A stretch of 16,341 nucleotides of DNA, taken from positions 1 through 16,341 of the forward strand of contig JAQWCZ010000009.1 of the NCBI GenBank assembly GCA_028705705.1. The letters are read 5' to 3'. Numbering within the stretch: the first letter of the stretch is position 1; each line of letters opens with the position of its first letter. This document shows positions 7,769-14,937 of this stretch, piece by piece. A program made the translations under genes and the position numbers. The notes under the pieces were generated by a model, which worked only from the letters and a program-made list of their open reading frames with translations, was not told the origin of the DNA and did not search any database. This stretch comes from Paludibacter sp. (GTDB lineage: Bacteria > Bacteroidota > Bacteroidia > Bacteroidales > Paludibacteraceae).

Positions 7769-9091
7769 ATGATATATGTCAAATTCAACAAGTCAATTCA
7801 TTCAAAACTGAAAATTTTGGTTTTGTTTGTTGCGGTTTTATTTTCAAGCACTCTGTTCGCACAACAGGTGAGCGTTACTTCCGGTAAGGGTGTGGTTTAT
7901 CCTCAGTATGAAAACCGGATAGATTTTTTAGTGATGATGTATGATATTACTGCAAATTCAGAAATTTCAATAACCTTACCTGATCCAACATTATCTGTCA
8001 ACTGGTACCGCTATCCTGATCTTCAGTTTGTGAGCAATCAGAAAAGTATAAGTCCCGATGATCATACTGGTTATTTGGCGAAAATTACTGGAACAGTCAA
8101 CGGTCAACCCTATAATAATGAATGGAGTGTTTGGATAATTGACTACAAACTCTATCAACCGGTTTTTAACTCACTTACTATTCCTGATCCTCAAACGTCG
8201 GTATGTAATCAGCTTAACCTAACGTTGGATGCAGTGATACCGGAGATGTATTACCTGACAACAAATGGGTTGAAAAATGTGCTGGATCGTAATTTTACAT
8301 TGCAATATGAAACCCTTGAATGGAATGATGGATGGACAACAAAACAGATTGAAAAACAGCTTGTTGTCGAAGATAATATAATCGAAATTGATGAACCGCC
8401 TTATAAAGATACCTATTTTACGTTGACCGGTGATCAGTTCGCATCAGATTTAAATATTGTATTGCCTACGATCCAAAGTCCGATTTATCAGGCAATAAGA
8501 GTTGTGTCAAAAGTTAAGACTGAAGCTACGATCCGAGTTGAGAAACAAGAAGGCGATCGTCCAGAAAGTATTACAACAGTTTCAGGTTCAGCTCCCCTGG
8601 AAATAAATTTCTCGGCTATTTCGAATACTCCTGTTGCTAATTATTTCAGATGGGAGATTTCTACCGGTGGCGCACCAGCATTTATTGTAAAAACAGGTGA
8701 AAATCAACGTTATACATTTAACGAAGCTGGCACTTTTACGGTGAAACTTATAACCGAGAATACCTACTGCAGTCACATTGATTCTGTAGTGATTAAAGTT
8801 TCTGAATCAGCTATTTATGCACCTAATGTGTTTACACCCAATGGAGACGGTTTTAATGATGAATTCAGGGTAGCCTATAAGTCTATCATAGGATTCGATT
8901 GCTGGATTTTTAACCGCTGGGGTTCAAAAATTTATCATTGGTCAGATCCGCAAAAGGGATGGGATGGTACTCATAAAGGTAAGGCTGTTCCTGAGGGAGC
9001 CTATTTCTATGTCATCAAAGCGAAAGGTGCTGATGGGATTAATTATAACCTGAAAGGAGATATTAACCTGCTTCGGGGGAAAAAACAATAA
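7769..9091 (+). CDS. Secreted protein with PKD-like and T9SS type B (gliding-associated) C-terminal domains
   Basis: With the ATG at 7769 the protein has 440 residues. The signal peptide has a basic start and the hydrophobic segment ILVLFVAVLFSSTLFA (16-31). A central region of unrecognised beta-rich sequence (about 35-260) is followed by a PKD/Ig-like segment (about 265-345) containing YFRWEISTGG and FNEAGTFTVKL. The last 94 residues (347-440) are a gliding motility-associated C-terminal domain: YAPNVFTPNGDGFNDEF, then IFNRWGSKIY, GWDGTHKGK and VPEGAYFYVI. In characterised Bacteroidota this domain directs export across the outer membrane by the type IX system. The frame is open to a TTG at 7748, but the promoter position and the start of the basic segment favour 7769. 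It is monocistronic. The function of the passenger region cannot be inferred. Confidence 0.85.
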   Translation: MIYVKFNKSIHSKLKILVLFVAVLFSSTLFAQQVSVTSGKGVVYPQYENRIDFLVMMYDITANSEISITLPDPTLSVNWYRYPDLQFVSNQKSISPDDHTGYLAKITGTVNGQPYNNEWSVWIIDYKLYQPVFNSLTIPDPQTSVCNQLNLTLDAVIPEMYYLTTNGLKNVLDRNFTLQYETLEWNDGWTTKQIEKQLVVEDNIIEIDEPPYKDTYFTLTGDQFASDLNIVLPTIQSPIYQAIRVVSKVKTEATIRVEKQEGDRPESITTVSGSAPLEINFSAISNTPVANYFRWEISTGGAPAFIVKTGENQRYTFNEAGTFTVKLITENTYCSHIDSVVIKVSESAIYAPNVFTPNGDGFNDEFRVAYKSIIGFDCWIFNRWGSKIYHWSDPQKGWDGTHKGKAVPEGAYFYVIKAKGADGINYNLKGDINLLRGKKQ

Positions 9092-9123
9092 AAAAGCAGA
9101 GACGTAACTAACTACGCCTCTGC
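9090..9123. terminator. Terminator between the T9SS cargo gene and tpx
   Basis: A stem of 6 bp, an A/C mismatch, then 4 bp (arms 9096-9106 and 9113-9123) closes a 6-nt loop. On the minus strand it is followed directly by TTTTTTATTG, so it is a good terminator for tpx. It begins five bases after the stop codon of the plus-strand gene and may also end that transcript. Confidence 0.75.
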
Positions 9124-9175
9124 CGCTTCACACATTAGAAAATGAACCGATTCACATCGGACATTATTTTTAATT

Positions 9176-9664
9176 TCAGAATTTCACTTCATAAACAGGT
9201 TCCTGCACAATTTCAGGTACCAGTTCTGTATAGGTAACTTTACCGTTTTCGTCGATTGCCACAACCGAACGGGCCATTAAGCCGGCAAGGGGACCATCAG
9301 TCATCAATACACCATAATCGGTTGCAAAATTATTGTACCTGAAATCGGAGGCGGTAATTACGTTATTCAAACCTTCTGCCCCACAGAAACGACTCTGTGC
9401 AAAAGGTAAATCTTTTGATACACAAATTACAACGGTGTTTTCTTTATCAGATACCCATTTGTTAAACTGACGAACTGAAGTAGCACAAACTCCTGTGTCC
9501 AGACTGGGGAATATGTTAAGTACTACACGCTTCCCTTTATAGTCGGCCAACGTTAATTCGTTTAAACCTGCACCCACTAATTTGAAGTCGGGCGCCTTAC
9601 TTCCTACAGCCGGTAATTGACCGTTGGTGTTGACTGCATTTCCTTTGAAAGTTATTTTTGCCAT
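9176..9664 (-). CDS. tpx: Thiol peroxidase (Tpx, atypical 2-Cys peroxiredoxin)
   Basis: This enzyme reduces H2O2 and organic hydroperoxides, using thioredoxin as electron donor. It has 162 residues, close to the family's usual 165-168. The peroxidatic cysteine is C60 in FPSLDTGVCATSVRQF (52-67), the Tpx signature with the Thr and Arg that activate the thiol. The resolving cysteine is C94 in SRFCGAEG; the two form an intramolecular disulfide in this family. The N-terminal segment MAKITFKGNAVNTNGQLPAVG is the normal Tpx start. There is no signal peptide, so it acts in the cytosol. It is monocistronic, with a terminator behind it. I found no exact TAnnTTTG box in front. Together with ovoA it gives the window two separate peroxide or redox defence functions. 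Confidence 0.95.
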   Translation of the reverse strand: MAKITFKGNAVNTNGQLPAVGSKAPDFKLVGAGLNELTLADYKGKRVVLNIFPSLDTGVCATSVRQFNKWVSDKENTVVICVSKDLPFAQSRFCGAEGLNNVITASDFRYNNFATDYGVLMTDGPLAGLMARSVVAIDENGKVTYTELVPEIVQEPVYEVKF

Positions 9665-9728
9665 ATCGTAAATGTATTACTTGTTTTTTTATGTTCTGCT
9701 TAAATAACGCAATTGAAGGGATTTTGTT

Positions 9729-9736
9729 TATTTTTG
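9729..9736 (+). promoter_or_regulatory. Probable -7 element for the GH13 gene
   Basis: TATTTTTG matches TAnnTTTG and predicts a start near 9743, which would place the word-repeat block 9747-9800 in the 5' leader. The nearest TTG (9713-9715) is too close for a standard -33 box. Confidence 0.45.
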
Positions 9737-9746
9737 CAGAAAAAAA

Positions 9747-9800
9747 GTTTCCAGTCTCCAGTCATCAGTCTTTAGACCGTAGACTGTAGACCGTAGACTG
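9747..9800. repeat. Intergenic word-repeat spacer, copy B
   Basis: GTTTCCAGTCTCCAGTCA (9747-9764) is identical to 12629-12646. TAGACCGTAGACTG appears at 9773-9786 and again with one change in phase to 9800, matching copy A at 934-961 in 27 of 28 bases. So copy B contains the words of both other copies. It ends 7 nt before the GH13 start codon. Confidence 0.75.
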
Positions 9801-9807
9801 TAATAAA

Positions 9808-11484
9808 ATGTCCAAATTCATAATATATCAAGTCTTGCCGCGCTTGTTCGGTAATTATAACACTGCTAACAAGCCCAATGGCAGTCTGGAAGAGAATGGG
9901 TGCGGTAAATTCAATAACTTTACATCCAAAGCATTAAAAGAGATAAAATCACTCGGCGTTACACATGTCTGGTTTACCGGTGTGATTGAACATGCTACTC
10001 AAACGGATTATTCATCCTTTGGAATACGAAAAGATCATCCGGCGATTGTAAAGGGGAAAGCCGGATCGGCTTATGCCATCAAAGATTATTATGATGTTGA
10101 TCCGGATTTGGCAGAAAATGTACAGAATAGGATGGGGGAGTTTGAGCAGTTAGTGGATCGAACACATAAAGCCGTACTAAAAGTGATCATCGATTTTGTG
10201 CCCAATCACGTGGCAAGACAATATACTTCCGATGCCAAACCTGAAGGCGTTAATGATCTGGGTGAAAATGATTTGATAGACCACGCATTTCATCCAAATA
10301 ACAATTTTTACTATTTGCCCGATCAGCCATTTAGTCCACAGTTTGATGTAGATGGGTATGTAGAGTTACCGGCCAAAGCGACCGGCAATGACCAGTTTAC
10401 CGCCCATCCGGGCATCAACGACTGGTACGAGACAGTTAAGCTGAATTATGGGTTGGACTATTTGAATAACCGGCAACCGTATTTTGATCCGGTTCCTGAT
10501 ACATGGCAAAAAATGTTGCATATTTTGCTATACTGGGCTGGGAAAAAAGTGGATGGTTTTCGTTGTGATATGGCTGAAATGGTACCGGTAGAGTTCTGGC
10601 ATTGGGCCATAGCAAAGGTAAAATCCAACTATCCTGAAATCATTTTTATAGCAGAAGTTTATAATCCGCAGGAATACCGGAATTACATTTTTCAGGGCGG
10701 ATTTGACTATCTGTACGACAAAGTGGGTATGTACGATTTACTCCGGAATATCACTTGTCATCAACATGCTGCAACACAAATTACTCATGCCTGGCAATCC
10801 CTTTCGGGTATAGAAGATAAGATGCTTCATTTTCTCGAAAATCACGATGAACAACGTATTGCCGCGGATTTCTTTGCTGGTAATCCATGGAAAATTCTTC
10901 CGGCTTTGATTGTTTCTGCCACATTAACAAAAGCACCGTTTATGCTTTATGCCGGACAGGAACTTGGGGAGCGGGGGATGGATGCAGAAGGCTTCAGTGG
11001 ATTGGATGGCAGAACAACTATTTTCGACTATTGGGGAGTTGGAACGCTGCAACAATGGGGTAATAAAGGGAGATTCGACGGAAAATTGCTGACCGATGAC
11101 CAGCAACATTTACGTGAATTTTATCAGCAATTACTCCATCTGAGTTTAAATGAAAAGGCTATTCACCGGGGAGTGATGTATGATTTACAGTATGCGAACT
11201 TCCATCATCCTGCCTATCATCAGGAAAAACAGTTTGCTTATTTCAGGAAGTATGAGGACGAATTGATACTGATTGTGGTTAATTTTGACGAGAGACCGGT
11301 AGCAATTTCATTGAATATTCCTGCAGAAGCACTGGATTATTTGCAAGTGGAAAGCAATGTATCATATCGGCATGTTGATCTCTTGGATGAAAGGTATTGT
11401 GGTAATTTCAAGTTTAATGCTGAAAGTTTGATTGAAATATCAATCCCGGCCTTAACAGGCAGAATATTAAAACTGAACTTGTGA
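9808..11484 (+). CDS. Alpha-amylase family glycoside hydrolase (GH13)
   Basis: A 558-residue GH13 enzyme acting on alpha-glucosidic bonds. All catalytic motifs are intact: region I DFVPNHVA (129-136); region II DGFRCDMAE (249-257) with nucleophile D254; region III FIAEVYN (280-286) with acid/base E283; and region IV ENHDEQR (344-350) with transition-state stabiliser D347. The (beta/alpha)8 barrel spans about 1-450 and ends in an all-beta C-terminal domain (about 460-558). There is no signal peptide: the N-terminus MSKFIIYQVLPRLFG is the first barrel strand, so the enzyme is cytosolic, consistent with breakdown of glycogen or imported maltodextrins. GH13 subfamily and product (maltose, trehalose-related or branching) cannot be decided from these motifs. 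No sus-type transport genes are adjacent. A word-repeat block lies directly before the start codon. Confidence 0.88.
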   Translation: MSKFIIYQVLPRLFGNYNTANKPNGSLEENGCGKFNNFTSKALKEIKSLGVTHVWFTGVIEHATQTDYSSFGIRKDHPAIVKGKAGSAYAIKDYYDVDPDLAENVQNRMGEFEQLVDRTHKAVLKVIIDFVPNHVARQYTSDAKPEGVNDLGENDLIDHAFHPNNNFYYLPDQPFSPQFDVDGYVELPAKATGNDQFTAHPGINDWYETVKLNYGLDYLNNRQPYFDPVPDTWQKMLHILLYWAGKKVDGFRCDMAEMVPVEFWHWAIAKVKSNYPEIIFIAEVYNPQEYRNYIFQGGFDYLYDKVGMYDLLRNITCHQHAATQITHAWQSLSGIEDKMLHFLENHDEQRIAADFFAGNPWKILPALIVSATLTKAPFMLYAGQELGERGMDAEGFSGLDGRTTIFDYWGVGTLQQWGNKGRFDGKLLTDDQQHLREFYQQLLHLSLNEKAIHRGVMYDLQYANFHHPAYHQEKQFAYFRKYEDELILIVVNFDERPVAISLNIPAEALDYLQVESNVSYRHVDLLDERYCGNFKFNAESLIEISIPALTGRILKLNL

Positions 11485-11509
11485 GGGTGGTAGGGAAGTG
11501 TTAACTTTG
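11479..11509 (+). promoter_or_regulatory. Promoter for lrgAB overlapping the end of the GH13 gene
   Basis: TTG (11479-11481), a 20-nt spacer and TAACTTTG (11502-11509) fit the two-box Bacteroidota promoter. The -33 box lies in the last sense codon and stop of the GH13 gene. The predicted start is near 11516, about 36 nt before the lrgA start, so lrgAB need not depend on readthrough. Confidence 0.6.
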
Positions 11510-11551
11510 CACTGGTTTTATTAAGTCATTCCAACTAAACACTTCTGAAAA

Positions 11552-11905
11552 TTGATTAAAGGTACTTTTTTTATTTTACTCTTTTATTTACTGGGCGAGA
11601 TAATCAGTTTGTTACTTAACGGATTTATACCAGGCAGTGTGATCGGCATGGTATTGCTTTTCCTCAGTTTGTTGTTTAAGATTGTACGACCTGAATGGTT
11701 GAAAAAAACAGCGACCGTAATTACCCGCAACATGGCCATCTTTTTTGTCCCGGCAGCCGTTGGATTGGTAGCTTATGTTGAGTTGTTGTCCAACTCCTTG
11801 GTTACGATCTTTTCGGCGATTATCATCAGTACCATTCTCACCATTATCGTAGTCGGACTTGTACAACAGGTGCTTGAAAATAAAATAGGAGCGAAGAAGA
11901 AATGA
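11552..11905 (+). CDS. lrgA: LrgA/CidA family membrane protein
   Basis: A 117-residue, very hydrophobic protein with about four membrane segments (roughly 3-22, 24-43, 60-80 and 84-107) and a basic tail ending KIGAKKK. FIPGSVIGMVLLF (25-37) and FFVPAAVGLV (65-74) are the family's conserved stretches. Members were first described as holin/antiholin-like regulators of murein hydrolases. Later work on bacterial LrgAB and the plant fused homologue points to transport of small carboxylates such as pyruvate or glycolate. The start is TTG at 11552: an in-frame TGA lies six bases upstream, so no longer form is possible, and the next in-frame ATG would remove the first membrane segment. The stop overlaps lrgB by 4 nt. 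Confidence 0.88.
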   Translation: MIKGTFFILLFYLLGEIISLLLNGFIPGSVIGMVLLFLSLLFKIVRPEWLKKTATVITRNMAIFFVPAAVGLVAYVELLSNSLVTIFSAIIISTILTIIVVGLVQQVLENKIGAKKK

Positions 11906-12612
11906 CTAATATCGTCGAACATATCAAAACGTTGCTGGGCGGCGAAGTATTTTTCCTGTTACTTACCTTGGGCAGTTTCCTGCTGGGCGTTTTATTGTAT
12001 AAGCGAACCAAAATATCGCTATTACAACCCTTACTTGTCAGCATGATTATCATCATACCCTTCTTGAAAATTACCGGCATTGAGTATCAGGTGTTTTACG
12101 AAAAAACCCGTCTGCTGAGTTTTATGCTCGGTCCGTCGGTGGTTGCGCTTGGATATGTGTTGTACGAACAAATTGAGCACATCCGTGGCAATGTGATTTC
12201 GATTCTGACATCGGTTTTTGTCGGAAGTCTGGTTGGTATCCTCAGCGTGGTGTTGATTGCCAAATTATTCGGAGCCGACAGGTTGTTAACCGCCTCACTT
12301 GCACCCAAATCTGTTACTACGCCCATCGCGATGAATCTAGCAGAGAATACAGGCGGAGTGCCTTCTCTGGCAGCTGTTTTTGTGGTGATTTGCGGACTTT
12401 TCGGAGGACTCGTCGGTCCGCTGATTCTACATCGCATAGGTGTTAAGAGCAGCATAGCCAAGGGATTGGCGCTGGGTTCAGCTTCTCATGCCCTTGGGAC
12501 GGTTAAAGCCATGGAAATGGGGGCGCTGGAAGGCGCCATCAGTGGATTGGCCATCGGAATTATGGGGGTAATGACGGCTTTACTGATTCCGTTTGTGGAG
12601 AGGTTTTTTTAA
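11902..12612 (+). CDS. lrgB: LrgB/CidB family membrane protein
   Basis: A 236-residue polytopic inner-membrane protein with six to seven predicted segments. The family hallmarks are LGPSVVALGYVLYEQ in the middle, SLAPKSVTTPIAMNLAEN, LFGGLVGPLIL, and GLALGSASHALGTVKA near the C-terminus. It is the larger partner of LrgA; the pair is thought to form a transporter for pyruvate or related acids, or in older models a holin-like modulator of autolysis. The ATG overlaps the lrgA stop (ATGA), so the two are translationally coupled. No LytTR or other dedicated regulator lies alongside, unlike the firmicute lrg operons. It is followed by a repeat-built hairpin and converges on nrfH. Confidence 0.92.
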   Translation: MTNIVEHIKTLLGGEVFFLLLTLGSFLLGVLLYKRTKISLLQPLLVSMIIIIPFLKITGIEYQVFYEKTRLLSFMLGPSVVALGYVLYEQIEHIRGNVISILTSVFVGSLVGILSVVLIAKLFGADRLLTASLAPKSVTTPIAMNLAENTGGVPSLAAVFVVICGLFGGLVGPLILHRIGVKSSIAKGLALGSASHALGTVKAMEMGALEGAISGLAIGIMGVMTALLIPFVERFF

Positions 12613-12614
12613 TT

Positions 12615-12646
12615 GTCTCCGGTCAACAGTTTCCAGTCTCCAGTCA
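12615..12646. repeat. Intergenic word-repeat spacer, copy C
   Basis: Begins three bases after the lrgB stop codon. It contains GTTTCCAGTCTCCAGTCA (12629-12646), identical over 18 nt to 9747-9764, and a looser earlier word (GTCTCCGGTCAACA). It is followed by the GCGAATAG-type hairpin. Confidence 0.7.
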
Positions 12647-12653
12647 GATGACC

Positions 12654-12716
12654 AGCGAATAGTGAATAATGGACTCTTTAAACTTTAAACCCTTTAACCA
12701 CTATTCGCTATTCGCT
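12654..12716. terminator. Hairpin of GCGAATAG words between lrgB and nrfH
   Basis: AGCGAATAGTGAATAATGG (12654-12672) pairs with 12698-12716 at 17 of 19 positions, around a 25-nt loop holding CTTTAAACTTTAAACC, itself a direct repeat. The right arm overlaps the nrfH stop codon. The position between convergent genes suggests a terminator, but neither side has a clean U tract, so this is only probable. Confidence 0.5.
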
Positions 12717-13293
12717 ACCTCATCGCCTTCTTCAACCAGGCCGGAATCGGTGATTCCGGCAATGGTGTTACGATGGCATTGGGCGTGGAAGCGATGTTGC
12801 TTTCCTTGCCGTGAGCGACGGAGGTATGGCAATCCCAACAAGCTTTGCCCTTTCCTTCACGTGCCTCATCATACGACATCATACCCGTACCCACAAATTC
12901 ATTGTTCAGTTGATTATGACAACGGATGCAGTTTTCCATGACCACATTCGAACTGGCTCTGCGTGCCCGAATCGCGAGGGGTTCAGCACGCATGGTAAAT
13001 ACAGCCGAATGGAGTAATCCATCCATCGCTTTGAAATAATACTTTTTAAAAATGTTATCCTGAGGTACGTGACAGTCGTTGCAATTGGTCCATTTCGCAT
13101 GCGAATTGTGGAACCAGGTCTGATAGTAAGGAGTCATGATGTGGCAATTCACGCAGGCTGCCGGGTCATCAAACAGGTACATGTGTGCTTTCGACATATA
13201 TACCGTATAAGCACCGAGACCAGTAATCAGTCCACCAAAAATAATGATCGGCAGGATAAATCGCTTGGGTATGAATTTTTTCTTCTCCTTCAT
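12715..13293 (-). CDS. nrfH: NrfH-type tetraheme cytochrome c (nitrite reductase small subunit)
   Basis: A 192-residue membrane-anchored cytochrome of the NapC/NirT/NrfH family, which takes electrons from menaquinol and passes them to periplasmic NrfA for reduction of nitrite to ammonium. An N-terminal anchor (about 12-33) follows a basic leader. Four CXXCH heme sites are present: C47-H51 (CVNCH), C71-H75 (CNDCH), C122-H126 (CIRCH) and C152-H156 (CWDCH). The number and spacing fit NrfH. Normally nrfH lies directly before nrfA in one operon. Here the gene is followed by a hairpin and the convergent lrgB, and nothing upstream is nrfA. It may therefore serve a distant nrfA or act as a quinol dehydrogenase for another reductase. 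Confidence 0.85.
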   Translation of the reverse strand: MKEKKKFIPKRFILPIIIFGGLITGLGAYTVYMSKAHMYLFDDPAACVNCHIMTPYYQTWFHNSHAKWTNCNDCHVPQDNIFKKYYFKAMDGLLHSAVFTMRAEPLAIRARRASSNVVMENCIRCHNQLNNEFVGTGMMSYDEAREGKGKACWDCHTSVAHGKESNIASTPNAIVTPLPESPIPAWLKKAMR

Positions 13294-13383
13294 TTGTACA
13301 GTCTTTAGTTGTAAGAAATGAAAAAAGGGGAATTGTGATTTCTTTCAATTGATGATTGATGGCTGAATGGAACAATCACAGGG

Positions 13384-13412
13384 CAAATATAGTATTTTTT
13401 TCTTTCAATCAA
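13384..13412 (-). promoter_or_regulatory. Promoter for nrfH
   Basis: The minus strand reads TTG (13410-13412), an 18-nt spacer and TATATTTG (13384-13391), close to the two-box consensus. The predicted start near 13377 leaves a leader of about 80 nt. A wide 7-bp inverted repeat, TGTGATT (13334-13340) with AATCACA (13374-13380), lies in that leader. The spacer 13294-13464 holds no other gene. Confidence 0.65.
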
Positions 13413-13464
13413 TAGTTAAGTCTTTTTTTGACAATTAATATGTGTTATTGCTCATTGTCTTCTT

Positions 13465-14937
13465 TTAGTCCGATAATAATTGTTTCAATTTGCGTTCTGC
13501 TTTAGCTGTTAAATGATACTTGCCTGTTTTTGCAGCGCCTTTAAATTCTACTAACCCTACCTCTCTTAATATTTGCAAGTAACGTTTAGCTGTAGCATTT
13601 GATTTGCCTGTACTTTCCATAATTTCAAGTATTGAAGCACTTTTATTGGTTTTAATAACTTTTACAGCATCAATTAAAGCATCATTTACAGTATCGCTTA
13701 TAGTATCAATAATTCCTTTTTTTACAGCATCATTTACAGCATCATTTACAGCATTACTAGATGATTTATCTTTTCTATTGTGTGCTACATCAGGAAAAGT
13801 AACACTAGTAATATTATTGTTTTGTTTCCAAACAGGAACGTTAAATTTATTCTCCTTACAATCTCTAATCATTCTTTGCGTTCCTGTTCCAAGCATTTCT
13901 ATGTGCTTTCTATAAAAACACATTTGAGCAATATCAGGATTACGAAGAATGGAATTATGTTCCACTTTTAAATCAGCGACTGTAATACCATCAGGCAATG
14001 CTCCATAATTGCTAATTTCTGTCCTATCTGAATAGATAGATATTTGAAGAAATCCCTTTACAGAATTATAATCACGGTGTACTATAGCATTTAAGATGCC
14101 TTCACGCAAAGCCAATACTGGATAATTGGGTTTGTCAGTTCTTAGAAGTCCTTTGACTATTAGATTCTTACCGTAAACAATATCCAAATATTCAAATATC
14201 GCCGTGATATTTTTAAAAATGTTTCCTTCAAACATTTTATCATCAATAAACTGGTTTCCTGATGTTTTGGCAGGAAATAGTGTAAGCCTGATTCTTGATT
14301 GTGGAATAAAACGTATTGGATTTTTACCAAACAAAACCATACAAGCATTGGTAATATTGCCATTTTGAAGCAGTCCTACCTGAATTAAAAAGTCTTCTAC
14401 ATCTTCTATTTTAGCGTCTTTCTTGTATTCCTGATAAAGCTTAATCGTTTGTTTAATCTCTACGATATCTAAATCTGTTAACTCAGCCCCCAGCACAGGC
14501 ATCCGCTCCCAGTGAAAATCGGCTTTTTTGCGTTGCGAAATTAGATTTGCTAGTTTCTCAAGATTGGTTGTTTTAGTTATCTTACCAATTCTATTATAAA
14601 TATCACCTTTGTATTGATACGGCTTTTTAGCCCCTTCCCAAACGCTAATTAGAATAACTTCTTTTTTCTCATAGTTGATTACCTGAACCGAAATGGGTGC
14701 AGTAGGTTTAATCAACTCTACCAAAGCATCTTGTATCGCAATGGATTGCTGTTGTGCGTTTTCAATCCCCAGAACGATTTTATTATCGTCAATTCCTACG
14801 ACTAAATCACCGCCTTGCGTGTTGATGAATGATGTAATGGATTTTGCTATGGCATCAATATTGGGCTTTGCTTTAAACTCTAAACGAACGCCTTGTTTCT
14901 GTTGCAACAGATTTTCTATGATAAAACTATTTTCCAT
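13465..14937 (-). CDS. AlbA_2 (Schlafen-like) / GHKL ATPase-like / winged-helix protein
   Basis: A 490-residue protein often mislabelled as a RecG-like helicase; it has no helicase motifs. An AlbA_2 domain (about 10-135) includes RLEFKAK (18-24), GGDLVVGID (42-50) and YNRIGKITKTT (114-124). A C-terminal GHKL-type region (about 265-385) has the N-box-like E279/N283 with HRDY in REGILNAIVHRDY (278-290), YGALPDGIT (311-319) and LGTGTQRM (349-356). A winged helix-turn-helix (about 430-480) has SILEIMESTGKSNATAKRYLQIL. Between the last two is an Asn-Asp-Ala-Val repeat linker (396-426), encoded by tandem 12-bp DNA repeats. Family members are thought to be nucleic-acid-binding regulators, with some Schlafen-like relatives in defence; this one's function is unknown. 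Its ATG lies 11 nt inside the end of the DUF4062 gene, so the two are coupled and probably work together. Confidence 0.82.
   Translation of the reverse strand: MENSFIIENLLQQKQGVRLEFKAKPNIDAIAKSITSFINTQGGDLVVGIDDNKIVLGIENAQQQSIAIQDALVELIKPTAPISVQVINYEKKEVILISVWEGAKKPYQYKGDIYNRIGKITKTTNLEKLANLISQRKKADFHWERMPVLGAELTDLDIVEIKQTIKLYQEYKKDAKIEDVEDFLIQVGLLQNGNITNACMVLFGKNPIRFIPQSRIRLTLFPAKTSGNQFIDDKMFEGNIFKNITAIFEYLDIVYGKNLIVKGLLRTDKPNYPVLALREGILNAIVHRDYNSVKGFLQISIYSDRTEISNYGALPDGITVADLKVEHNSILRNPDIAQMCFYRKHIEMLGTGTQRMIRDCKENKFNVPVWKQNNNITSVTFPDVAHNRKDKSSSNAVNDAVNDAVKKGIIDTISDTVNDALIDAVKVIKTNKSASILEIMESTGKSNATAKRYLQILREVGLVEFKGAAKTGKYHLTAKAERKLKQLLSD
13721..13757. repeat. In-frame 12-bp tandem repeat inside the AlbA_2 gene
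   Basis: The unit TTTACAGCATCA occurs at 13721-13732 and 13733-13744 and in altered form at 13745-13757. More diverged copies extend down to about 13664. Being a multiple of three, copy changes alter the NDAV linker length without a frameshift. Confidence 0.7.

Noticed and set aside
13334..13380. TGTGATT...AATCACA as a CRP or FNR-type operator before nrfH
   Set aside because: The half sites are 33 nt apart, far too wide for one dimer, and no TTGATnnnnATCAA-like site is present.
13430..13459. GACAAT...ATTGTC as a terminator for the AlbA_2 gene
   Set aside because: Only 6 bp pair, with an 18-nt interior, and there is no U tract in the needed direction.
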